This document shows positions 1 through 5,069 of a stretch of DNA of 5,069 nucleotides, one piece after another (the first letter of the stretch is position 1; the number at the start of each line of letters is the position of its first letter). The stretch lies in contig JAGACE010000090.1 of the NCBI GenBank assembly GCA_017614275.1, forward strand, positions 1-5,069. Reading direction: 5' to 3'. The DNA comes from Clostridia bacterium. GTDB lineage: Bacteria; Bacillota; Clostridia; Oscillospirales; Acutalibacteraceae. A program made the translations under genes and the position numbers. The notes under the pieces are model-generated. The model searched no databases. It was not told the DNA's origin and worked only from the letters and a program-made list of their open reading frames with translations.

Positions 1-956
1 AGGATCTGGGCACGGACGATGTCCACGCCGGTGACCATCTCGGAGACGGTGTGTTCCACCTGGATCCGGGGGTTCATCTCGATGAAGTAGTGGTTGCCGT
101 CTTTGTCGACGAGGAACTCCACGGTGCCGGCGGAGATATAGCCGACCTGTTTCGCGATCTTGACGGCGTCTGCCTGGAGAGCATCCCGGGTCTCGTCCGG
201 GATCGAGAACGCAGGTGCGTACTCCACGACCTTCTGGAAGCGGCGCTGCAGGGAGCAGTCGCGCTCGCCGAGGTGGACGATGTTGCCGTACTTGTCCGCG
301 AGGATCTGCACTTCGATGTGCTTCGGGTTGACGAGGAACTTCTCGATGAAGATGTCGTCGTTGTTGAACGCTTTCTTGGCCTCGCCCTTGACCAGGTTGA
401 AGGCCTCTTTGACTTCCTCTTCGGTGTCGCAGCGGCGCATGCCGCGTCCGCCGCCGCCGGCCGCCGCTTTCAGGATGACCGGGAACCCGAAGGAGACCGC
501 GATCTTCACGGCGTCGTCCGCACTTTTGACCGGCTCGGTGGTGCCGGGGATGGTGGGGACTTTGGCGGCCAGAGCGATCTGCTTGGCTTCCAGTTTATCG
601 CCCATTTTGGCGAGGACCGAGGAAGGCGGCCCGATGAAGGTGATGTCGTTGTCCTCACAGGCTTTCGCGAACTCGGCGTTCTCGGACAGGAAGCCGTAGC
701 CGGGGTGGACGGCGTCCACGCCGTGGTGCTTGGCGAGCTCGATGATGGACGGGATGTCCAGATAGGCCTGGAGCGGGCTCTTGTTCTTGCCCACGAGGTA
801 GGCTTCGTCTGCCTTGATGCGGAAGAGGGCATTCGTGTCCTCCGACGAATACATGGCGACGGTGCGCAGGCCGAGGTCGTGGCAGGCGCGGAAAATATGG
901 ATGGCGATCTCGCCGCGGTTGGCGGCCAGGACGCGTCTGAATTCTTTTGTCTGCAT
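1..956 (-). CDS. pyc: Pyruvate carboxylase, N-terminal biotin carboxylase part (3' end beyond window)
   Basis: This gene encodes the start of a biotin-dependent carboxylase that makes oxaloacetate from pyruvate, bicarbonate and ATP in the cytoplasm (anaplerosis). The 318 visible codons cover the biotin carboxylase domain: an N-terminal fold with AANRGEIAIHIFRAC (11-25), HPGYGFLSEN (84-93), GDK (119-121), the ATP-grasp glycine loop GGGGRGM (167-173), KHIEVQ (212-217), ERDCSLQRR (231-239) and the catalytic stretch EMNPRIQVEH (293-302). Pyruvate carboxylase is preferred over acetyl-CoA carboxylase AccC because of the YSSED and ADEAYLVG region and the AYLDI segment (64-68), which are typical of that family; the carboxyltransferase and biotinyl domains that would prove it are off the left edge. 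The ATG at 956 follows AGGAG (965-969) by 8 nt. Residue 240 is Phe where His is common (QRRFQK). The ligase birA lies just upstream on the same strand, but a terminator separates them, so this gene probably uses its own promoter. Confidence 0.9.
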   Translation of the reverse strand, partial: MQTKEFRRVLAANRGEIAIHIFRACHDLGLRTVAMYSSEDTNALFRIKADEAYLVGKNKSPLQAYLDIPSIIELAKHHGVDAVHPGYGFLSENAEFAKACEDNDITFIGPPSSVLAKMGDKLEAKQIALAAKVPTIPGTTEPVKSADDAVKIAVSFGFPVILKAAAGGGGRGMRRCDTEEEVKEAFNLVKGEAKKAFNNDDIFIEKFLVNPKHIEVQILADKYGNIVHLGERDCSLQRRFQKVVEYAPAFSIPDETRDALQADAVKIAKQVGYISAGTVEFLVDKDGNHYFIEMNPRIQVEHTVSEMVTGVDIVRAQI

Positions 957-982
957 GATTTCTTCTCCTGAACGTTATTAGT

Positions 983-1008
983 GGTCCGTACAAATCTTGT
1001 ACGCGACC
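983..1008 (-). promoter_or_regulatory. Hairpin in the leader of the pyruvate carboxylase mRNA
   Basis: In the minus-strand transcript, GGTC plus CGTACAA pairs with TTGTACG plus GACC around a GAT loop, giving an 11-bp stem with a single bulged G. The inner 17 bp (987-1003) is also a DNA palindrome with a 3-nt centre. It lies between the predicted transcription start (about 1022) and the ribosome binding site (965-969). No U-run follows, so it is not an intrinsic terminator. It could be a repressor operator or an RNA element affecting translation or stability; no known riboswitch class was recognised. Confidence 0.55.
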
Positions 1009-1028
1009 GAAATTGTTTCGCTATCACC

Positions 1029-1057
1029 ATTTTAACGGGAAACGAAGTGTGAAACAA
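1029..1057 (-). promoter_or_regulatory. Predicted sigma-A promoter of pyruvate carboxylase
   Basis: On the minus strand, TTGTTT (1057-1052) is separated by exactly 17 bp from TAAAAT (1034-1029). Transcription would start near 1022, giving a leader of about 65 nt that contains the hairpin at 983-1008. The promoter lies downstream of the birA terminator, in the AT-rich part of the gap, which supports independent transcription of the carboxylase gene. Confidence 0.6.
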
Positions 1058-1058
1058 C

Positions 1059-1072
1059 TGTTAATATTGACA
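1059..1072. promoter_or_regulatory. Promoter-proximal dyad, possible operator
   Basis: The 14-bp element TGTTAATATTGACA is symmetric at 12 of 14 positions. It ends one base upstream of the -35 hexamer of the pyruvate carboxylase promoter, with its centre near -43 relative to the predicted start. That is a position where activators of the class II type, or repressors, commonly bind. The binding protein is unknown. Confidence 0.35.
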
Positions 1073-1086
1073 ATCTACCTACAATT

Positions 1087-1104
1087 ATGTTCAAAAGTTA
1101 ACAA
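1087..1104. promoter_or_regulatory. Upstream dyad resembling a Rex-type operator
   Basis: Read on the minus strand, the 18 bp is TTGTTAACTTTTGAACAT. It agrees at 12 of 14 defined positions with TTGTTAA-N4-TTAACAA, the form I recall for sites of the redox repressor Rex in clostridia. Its centre is 30 bp, about three helical turns, from the centre of the dyad at 1059-1072, so the two would face the same side of the DNA. Assignment to Rex is tentative; a CRP/FNR-family regulator is an alternative. Confidence 0.3.
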
Positions 1105-1133
1105 ATTCTGTGGAAAACCATGAGGAAACCGCG

Positions 1134-1171
1134 AAAAAAGTACACCGCACGCGGGTTCGCGGGCGATGTAC
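1134..1171 (-). terminator. Rho-independent terminator of the hydrolase-birA operon
   Basis: In the minus-strand transcript a 14-bp stem (GTACATCGCCCGCG pairing with CGCGTGCGGTGTAC, with one C-T mismatch and one G-T wobble) closes a 4-nt AACC loop and is followed at once by six U residues. It begins 28 nt after the birA stop codon. The other orientation lacks a U-run, so it acts in one direction and insulates pyc from the operon upstream. Confidence 0.9.
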
Positions 1172-1199
1172 CAAAAGGCGTTATTATCTGATTTGAGGG

Positions 1200-2051
1200 T
1201 CAGACAGCGTCGTCCTCCCAGCGGATCAGATGCACTTCTCCGGAATCCAGGGCCAGGAGCTGTTCGTTCGATTTCGGGAGCAGGGCGCTGGTCAGTTCCA
1301 CCAGCAGTTTCCCGTCGTCCGCGATTCCTTTGACCAGGCCCCGGTAGGAGGCGCCGTTTCGCTCGAACGTGACTTCTTTTCCGGTCAGGAAGTCCCTGGC
1401 ACGGTACTCCTTAAGCAGGGCCGGGTCGCCGAGGTGTTCGGTCCAGTACAGCAGGCGGCTGCGCAGGGCGACGCTCAGCCGGTTGCGGTCCAGGAAATCG
1501 ATGCCGCCGGTGGTCAGGGAGCCCGCGCTGTCCTTCAGTTCTTCGGGGAACAGGTCCGTGCTGCAGTTGATGCCGATGCCGAGGATGACGGCGCTCGGAC
1601 GGTCGTCCTCCCAGCCATAACTTTCGGTCAGGATGCCGCAGACTTTCCTGCCCCGGTAATAGAGGTCGTTGACCCATTTGATGCCGGGGGCCACGCCGAC
1701 GGTCTCCTCAATGGCCTCCGCCGTGGCGACCGCCGCGGCCAGGGTCAGGAGGGACAGCGTGTCCGGCGCCAGAACATCCTCCTCCGTGCGGACCATGGAG
1801 ACATAGAGCCCGGTGTCCGCGGGGGAGTAGAACGAATGGCCCTGCCGGCCCCGTCCGTCGGTCTGCGCGTTCGCGATGAGGTACAGACCGTCTTCGGCCT
1901 CGCCCGCGTCCAGCAGGCGGCGGGCCTCCAGGTTGGTGGAGTCGACTTCCTCGTAGACCCGGACTTTGTGGTGGAGGTCCACCACGTCTTCCATCAGAGG
2001 GAAGTCCGGGAGCAGGAGGGCGTCGATCGCCTCCAGAGATAATTCTGTCAT
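1200..2051 (-). CDS. birA: Biotin-protein ligase, stand-alone catalytic form without a DNA-binding domain
   Basis: This 283-aa enzyme activates biotin with ATP to biotinyl-AMP and transfers it to the target lysine of biotin-dependent carboxylases. Visible motifs are the substrate-binding STN (38-40), the biotinyl-AMP loop GRGRQG (66-71), KWVND with the catalytic lysine (125-129), GILTE (139-143), GIGINC (158-163), and a C-terminal SH3-like domain (about 222-278) with ADDGKLLVE and SGEVHLI. Only about 30 residues precede the catalytic domain, so the winged-helix repressor domain of bifunctional BirA is absent and it should not repress transcription itself. The ATG at 2051 lies 4 nt after the stop of the upstream hydrolase; the ribosome site is weak (GGTG), which suggests translational coupling. 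The reading frame stays open further upstream, but that stretch overlaps the hydrolase and has no family resemblance. The next gene is a biotin enzyme, its likely substrate. Confidence 0.93.
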   Translation of the reverse strand: MTELSLEAIDALLLPDFPLMEDVVDLHHKVRVYEEVDSTNLEARRLLDAGEAEDGLYLIANAQTDGRGRQGHSFYSPADTGLYVSMVRTEEDVLAPDTLSLLTLAAAVATAEAIEETVGVAPGIKWVNDLYYRGRKVCGILTESYGWEDDRPSAVILGIGINCSTDLFPEELKDSAGSLTTGGIDFLDRNRLSVALRSRLLYWTEHLGDPALLKEYRARDFLTGKEVTFERNGASYRGLVKGIADDGKLLVELTSALLPKSNEQLLALDSGEVHLIRWEDDAV

Positions 2052-2055
2052 AGTC

Positions 2056-2865
2056 TCACACCGTCGGATCGAGGAGGGCGCCGGCGCAGAGCCACGCGAA
2101 CTCCTTCGGAAGATTGAAGCCGGTATTGTGGACGCCCGGAAGGTAGAGGAGCGGTTTGTCCAGTTCCTTCGCCAGGGCAACGGTCTCTTCATAGATGATG
2201 CGGCCCTTGCTCTGCTCGCCGACCGCGAACAGGACAGGCGCGTTCCGCAGAGCCTCTTTCGGGGTCTTGAAGCACAGGATGAGGCGGGCGTCGATCGGGT
2301 TCATCTCGCTGTCGACGGCCACGTTGTCGAGCATCTCCTGCGGCGCGGGCTCGCCCCGCTCGTCCGGAAAGAGGAGCGGCGGGAACAGGGCGCGCAGGCC
2401 GTGGCGGAAGGTGCGGGTGCCCTGCCAGGAGGGTTCGACACAGAGGAGCTTCCGGACGAGGTCCGGATGCCGTTCGACCAGCGTCATGCCGACGGGGCCG
2501 CCCAGGCTGTGGGCGACGACATAGGCGCCCAGGGCGCGGTCGACCTCGCTGGAGAATTCCCGGATGAGGACGGCGGCGTCTTCCGCATGCATGCCGGCGA
2601 TGTCCTTCAGCGCCGCTTTTTCGGCGCGGGTGGCCTGTTTCGGGCTGCTGCAGGTCGGGGTGAGTCCGCTGCGCAGATAGCCACGGCGGTCGTACGCGAC
2701 GACATGGAACGTGCGGGAGAGGGGTTCCGCGGTCCGGACGAAAAAGTCCGAGTCGGTGGCTCCGCCGTGGATGAGGAGCAGGAGCGGCTTGTCCGACTCG
2801 CCGGACTCCCGGACATAGATGGGTGTGCCGTCAAAACTTTTGACGGTCTGTTCTTTGTAATACAT
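2056..2865 (-). CDS. Alpha/beta-fold hydrolase of unknown substrate
   Basis: This 269-aa protein has no signal peptide and is presumably cytoplasmic. Features of the alpha/beta hydrolase fold in order: the oxyanion-loop motif HGGATDS (33-39), YDRRGYLRSG (58-67) after strand 4, the nucleophile elbow AHSLGG (118-123, Ser120), a lid-like helical region (about 150-205), strand 7 VLFAVGEQ (211-218), and the late histidine GVHNTGF (His246). The elbow has Ala where Gly is usual, and the position after strand 7 that normally holds the acid reads GEQS with no Asp, so Glu217 or Glu144 (VEP, after strand 6) may serve. ATG at 2865 follows GGGAGG (2872-2877) by 6 nt. It is the first gene of an operon with birA. 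That context allows a biotin-related esterase, such as a BioH-like role, but nothing in the sequence proves it. The substrate cannot be told from sequence. Confidence 0.82.
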   Translation of the reverse strand: MYYKEQTVKSFDGTPIYVRESGESDKPLLLLIHGGATDSDFFVRTAEPLSRTFHVVAYDRRGYLRSGLTPTCSSPKQATRAEKAALKDIAGMHAEDAAVLIREFSSEVDRALGAYVVAHSLGGPVGMTLVERHPDLVRKLLCVEPSWQGTRTFRHGLRALFPPLLFPDERGEPAPQEMLDNVAVDSEMNPIDARLILCFKTPKEALRNAPVLFAVGEQSKGRIIYEETVALAKELDKPLLYLPGVHNTGFNLPKEFAWLCAGALLDPTV

Positions 2866-2901
2866 GAAGCGCCTCCCGGGCGATGGATTTCACAGGAGTC
2901 T

Positions 2902-2931
2902 ATTATAATATACAGCCACTGAAAGAAACAA
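2902..2931 (-). promoter_or_regulatory. Predicted promoter of the hydrolase-birA operon
   Basis: On the minus strand, TTGTTT (2931-2926) and a perfect TATAAT (2907-2902) are 18 bp apart. The predicted start near 2895 gives a leader of about 30 nt containing the GGGAGG ribosome site. It lies back-to-back with the folA promoter on the other strand. Confidence 0.6.
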
Positions 2932-2932
2932 C

Positions 2933-2961
2933 TTTTTTGAAATACTGTTTTGTGGTATACT
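2933..2961 (+). promoter_or_regulatory. Predicted extended -10 promoter of folA
   Basis: The -10 hexamer TATACT (2956-2961) is preceded by TG one base away (TGG, 2953-2955), the extended -10 signature. The -35 region at 17-bp spacing is only a T-run (2933-2938); a better-looking TTGAAA (2937-2942) sits just 13 bp away, too close to be used. The start would be near 2968, giving a leader of about 27 nt. Confidence 0.55.
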
Positions 2962-2979
2962 ACTCGGTAACATAAAGAG

Positions 2980-2984
2980 AGGAG
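2980..2984 (+). promoter_or_regulatory. Ribosome binding site fixing the GTG start of folA
   Basis: AGGAG lies 10 nt before GTG at 2995, slightly longer than ideal. The same frame has a TGA at 2986-2988, and the two codons between it and the GTG are TTT and GCT, so GTG is the only possible start near this site. Confidence 0.75.
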
Positions 2985-2994
2985 TTGATTTGCT

Positions 2995-3480
2995 GTGTTC
3001 ACTCTCATCGCCTGTATCGGCCGTTCCAACGAACTGGGGAAGGACGGGGACCTCATCTGGCACCTGCCCTCCGACATGAAGTTCTTCCGGCAGACGACCA
3101 CCGGCCACACCATCATCATGGGCCGGAAGACCTTTGAGTCCCTCGGCGGCCTCCTGCCGAACCGTCACCATGTGGTCCTGACCCACGCGGACGAGAGCTT
3201 CTTCCCGGAAGAAGTGGAAGTCATCCATTCCTTCGCGGACGTCTACACGAAGTACCGGGACACGGACGAGGAAGTCTTCATCATCGGCGGAGGCGAGATC
3301 TACCGGCTCTTCTTCTCCTATGCAGACAAGATGTACCTGACGCAGGTCAACGAGATCTACTTCAACGCGGACACCTATTTCCCGGAGATCGACAGCCGCA
3401 ACTGGGACGTCAGAGATCTGCAGACCCTGGACGAAGACGGTCACAAAGCCGTCATCCGGGAATACACCCGCAGGAAATAA
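2995..3480 (+). CDS. folA: Dihydrofolate reductase
   Basis: The enzyme reduces dihydrofolate to tetrahydrofolate with NADPH in the cytoplasm, regenerating the cofactor for thymidylate, purine and methionine synthesis; it is the trimethoprim target. The 161-aa length is typical of chromosomal enzymes. Visible motifs: Met20-loop region GKDGDLIWHLPSD (15-27) with Trp22 and the catalytic acid Asp27, MGRKTFES (42-49) binding NADPH, the folate-contacting Arg57 in LPNR, the cofactor-binding IIGGGEIY (96-103), and LTQV (115-118) with the conserved Thr116. Translation starts at GTG. No thymidylate synthase, its frequent neighbour, is in the window. The ychF gene follows after 27 nt with no terminator, so the two are probably co-transcribed. 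No residue obviously implying trimethoprim resistance was noticed. Confidence 0.96.
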   Translation: MFTLIACIGRSNELGKDGDLIWHLPSDMKFFRQTTTGHTIIMGRKTFESLGGLLPNRHHVVLTHADESFFPEEVEVIHSFADVYTKYRDTDEEVFIIGGGEIYRLFFSYADKMYLTQVNEIYFNADTYFPEIDSRNWDVRDLQTLDEDGHKAVIREYTRRK

Positions 3481-3507
3481 TGTTTTTACGATAAAGGATC
3501 TGATACG

Positions 3508-4602
3508 ATGAAACTCGGAATCGTCGGACTTCCCAACGTCGGAAAGAGCACGCTGTTCAACGCCATCACCGACGCGGGGGCGCAGTCCGCGAACTATCCG
3601 TTCTGTACCATCGAGCCGAACATCGGCGTGGTCGCGGTCCCTGACGAGCGGCTGGACCTGCTGGCCGAGCTCTACCATCCGAAGTCGGTGGTGCCGGCCA
3701 CCATCGAGTTCGTCGACATCGCCGGACTGGTCCGGGGCGCCTCCAAAGGGGAGGGGCTCGGGAACAAGTTCCTGTCCTATGTCCGGGAAGTGGACGCCAT
3801 CATCCATGTGGTCCGCTGCTTTGAGAACGATGACATCGTCCACGTGGAAGGGTCCATCGACCCCGCCCGGGACATCGAGACCATCAACCTGGAACTCATC
3901 CTCTCCGACGCGGAGATCCTGGATCGCCGTCTGGAGAAGACGAAGAAGGCGATGAAATCCGACAAGTCTCTGGCCAAAAACCTCGCGCTGTACGAGCGCA
4001 TCAAGGAGGCGCTGGACAACGGGCTCTGTGCACGGACCGTCGAGGTCTCTCCCGATGAGCAGCCATTGCTGGACGAACTGACGCTGCTGACGGCGAAACC
4101 CGTCATCTACGCCTGCAACATGAGCGAGGAGGACTTCGTCGACGGCATCGAGACCAACGCCCGCTACAACGCGGTCAAAGCCATCGCGGAAAAAGAGGGG
4201 AGCCAGGTGCTGCCCATCTGCGCGGAGATGGAGGCGGAAATAGCGCCGCTGTCCAAAGAGGAGAAGGCGGAGTTTTTGTCGGACCTCGGCATCGAACAGG
4301 GCGGTCTGGACTTGCTGATCCAGCGCTCTTACGACCTGCTGGGGCTCATGTCCTTCCTGACGGCCGGCGAGCCGGAAGTCCGGGCCTGGACCATCAAAAA
4401 GGGCACCAAGGCGCCGAAGGCCGCGGGCAAGATCCATTCGGACATCGAGCGGGGCTTCATCCGCGCCGAAGTCATCAACTACCGGCAGCTGCTGGACTGC
4501 GGGTCCACGGCGGCCGCACGAGAAAAGGGTCTCATCCGTTCGGAAGGGAAAGACTATATCATGCAGGACGGAGACGTCGTCCTGTTCCGTTTCAATGTGT
4601 GA
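3508..4602 (+). CDS. ychF: Ribosome-binding ATPase YchF (Obg-like, OLA1 family)
   Basis: This cytosolic P-loop protein of the Obg/TRAFAC class binds and hydrolyses ATP rather than GTP, associates with ribosomes, and is linked to stress responses and translation control. At 364 aa it has the family's usual length. Motifs: P-loop GLPNVGKST (7-15), switch I with NYPFCTIEPN (29-38), G3 DIAGLVRGAS (70-79), His112 in the position of the hydrophobic catalytic histidine of the family, a coiled-coil-like helical insert (about 125-170), NMSE (204-207) replacing the GTP-specifying NKxD, and a C-terminal TGS domain (about 279-362) with AWTIKKGT and HSDIERGF. ATG at 3508 follows AGGA (3495-3498) by 9 nt. 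It sits 27 nt after folA and 39 nt before a secreted hydrolase; neither neighbour suggests a dedicated role. The sequence looks intact. Confidence 0.97.
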   Translation: MKLGIVGLPNVGKSTLFNAITDAGAQSANYPFCTIEPNIGVVAVPDERLDLLAELYHPKSVVPATIEFVDIAGLVRGASKGEGLGNKFLSYVREVDAIIHVVRCFENDDIVHVEGSIDPARDIETINLELILSDAEILDRRLEKTKKAMKSDKSLAKNLALYERIKEALDNGLCARTVEVSPDEQPLLDELTLLTAKPVIYACNMSEEDFVDGIETNARYNAVKAIAEKEGSQVLPICAEMEAEIAPLSKEEKAEFLSDLGIEQGGLDLLIQRSYDLLGLMSFLTAGEPEVRAWTIKKGTKAPKAAGKIHSDIERGFIRAEVINYRQLLDCGSTAAAREKGLIRSEGKDYIMQDGDVVLFRFNV

Positions 4603-4627
4603 TCTCTGGTGAGTGAGCCAGTAAGAT

Positions 4628-4633
4628 AGGAGG
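4628..4633 (+). promoter_or_regulatory. Strong ribosome binding site of the secreted SGNH hydrolase
   Basis: A perfect AGGAGG lies 8 nt before ATG at 4642. A second in-frame ATG at 4648 would be 14 nt away, so the first is chosen. The 39-nt gap after ychF holds no U-tailed hairpin. Confidence 0.85.
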
Positions 4634-4641
4634 AACCATCC

Positions 4642-5069
4642 ATGAGTATGAGAAAACGTTTTGCCGCGCTGCTGCTGACCGTTCTGATGGTCGCCGTTTG
4701 TCTGGTGCCTTCGTTCGCGAAGCCGGCGACATACAAGAATTATGCCGTGCTCGGCGACAGCATCCCCACCGGCTATATGATGGAGGGGTACAAGTATGCC
4801 GGCCGCAAGACCGTCCTGTGGCCCGTCGTACCGAACACTTATCCGACGTTTGTGGCGGAGGGCGTAGGCGCCAAGCACACCTACATGCTGGCGCACAGCG
4901 GATACCGTACGGCCGACCTGCGCCGGGTCCTCGATCCGGACTTTGCCGGCGACTACTTCAACGCCCGCCGTCTTCCGAAACAGGCGGACGCCTATGCCGT
5001 GGACGAGGCCGGTCTGGAGAAACTGCGCAAGGGCGTCATCAAGTATCTTGCGAAGTCGGATCTCATCAC
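4642..5069 (+). CDS. Secreted SGNH/GDSL-family hydrolase (truncated by the window end)
   Basis: The first 142 residues are visible. A signal peptide is clear: basic MSMRKR, hydrophobic core AALLLTVLMVAVCLV (8-22), and likely cleavage after SFA (26). Cys20 is preceded by Val, which does not fit a lipobox, so a released protein is more likely than a lipoprotein. The mature part begins with YAVLGDSIPTG (34-44), block I of the GDSL family with nucleophile Ser40, and continues to the block II-like AHSGYRTADL (84-93) with oxyanion Gly87. The sequence ends at KSDLI, where family members usually run into strand 3 and the GxND block, so blocks III and V (catalytic Asp and His) are not seen. The family includes esterases, lipases and carbohydrate deacetylases; the substrate cannot be told. 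It may be read through from folA-ychF. Confidence 0.85.
   Translation, partial: MSMRKRFAALLLTVLMVAVCLVPSFAKPATYKNYAVLGDSIPTGYMMEGYKYAGRKTVLWPVVPNTYPTFVAEGVGAKHTYMLAHSGYRTADLRRVLDPDFAGDYFNARRLPKQADAYAVDEAGLEKLRKGVIKYLAKSDLI

Noticed and set aside
51..971. A 306-codon open frame on the plus strand opposite pyruvate carboxylase.
   Set aside because: The minus-strand frame encodes an unmistakable biotin carboxylase domain. This frame has low-complexity Asp/Val/Gly-rich sequence and no convincing ribosome binding site.
2052..2192. A 47-codon N-terminal extension of birA that might supply a DNA-binding domain.
   Set aside because: The extension overlaps the 3' end of the hydrolase in another frame, is Arg/Ser/Pro-rich, and does not look like a winged helix. 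The ATG at 2051 gives a normal stand-alone ligase.
1230..2922. Two long plus-strand open frames (1230-2042 and 1966-2922) opposite birA and the hydrolase.
   Set aside because: Both are antisense to genes with clear family motifs, show no recognisable domains, and are explained by GC-rich codon bias on the opposite strand.
2937..2942. TTGAAA as the -35 box of folA.
   Set aside because: It is only 13 bp from the TATACT -10 hexamer, too short for sigma-A promoters; the extended -10 motif explains the promoter better.
4603..4627. A small inverted repeat (CTGG...CCAG) after ychF, considered as a terminator.
   Set aside because: The stem is only about 4 bp with an 8-nt loop and no U-run follows; the next gene's ribosome site begins immediately.
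4656..4704. Lipoprotein signal at Cys20 of the SGNH hydrolase.
   Set aside because: The residue before Cys is Val, not Gly, Ala or Ser, and a good signal peptidase I site (SFA) follows at residue 26.
2890..4896. A 668-codon open frame on the minus strand, opposite folA, ychF and the start of the SGNH gene.
   Set aside because: It spans three well-recognised plus-strand genes and two intergenic gaps. Its translation is rich in His, Arg, Asp, Gly and Val with no family motifs, as expected for a frame lacking stops opposite GC-rich codons.

Overview
The window looks like chromosomal DNA from a GC-rich member of the Bacillota (Firmicutes), probably an anaerobic Clostridia- or Erysipelotrichia-like gut bacterium. 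The evidence is strong AGGAGG-type ribosome binding sites, AT-rich intergenic gaps with sigma-A-like promoters set between GC-rich genes, a stand-alone biotin ligase, and protein sequences that read as Gram-positive. The family assignment is inference. No mobile element, RNA gene, CRISPR array or phage gene was seen.

Left half, all on the minus strand. An alpha/beta hydrolase (2056-2865) and a biotin-protein ligase, birA (1200-2051), are 4 nt apart and form an operon. It starts from a promoter at about 2902-2931 and ends at a strong intrinsic terminator (1134-1171). The next gene is the 5' part of pyruvate carboxylase (1-956; its 3' end lies outside the window). It has its own promoter (1029-1057), two dyad-symmetric elements just upstream of it, and a stable hairpin in its leader. 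The functional link is clear: the ligase attaches biotin to carboxylases such as the neighbouring pyruvate carboxylase.

Right half, all on the plus strand. A promoter lying back-to-back with the hydrolase promoter drives folA (dihydrofolate reductase, 2995-3480), followed by ychF (ribosome-associated ATPase, 3508-4602). A secreted SGNH/GDSL hydrolase (4642 to the right edge, truncated) follows after 39 nt. The gaps are short and no terminator is visible, so the three may be co-transcribed.

Most of the window is housekeeping. I see no convincing undescribed system. The points worth a second look are the control region of pyruvate carboxylase, the uncharacterised hydrolase coupled to birA, and a few substitutions at usually conserved residues.
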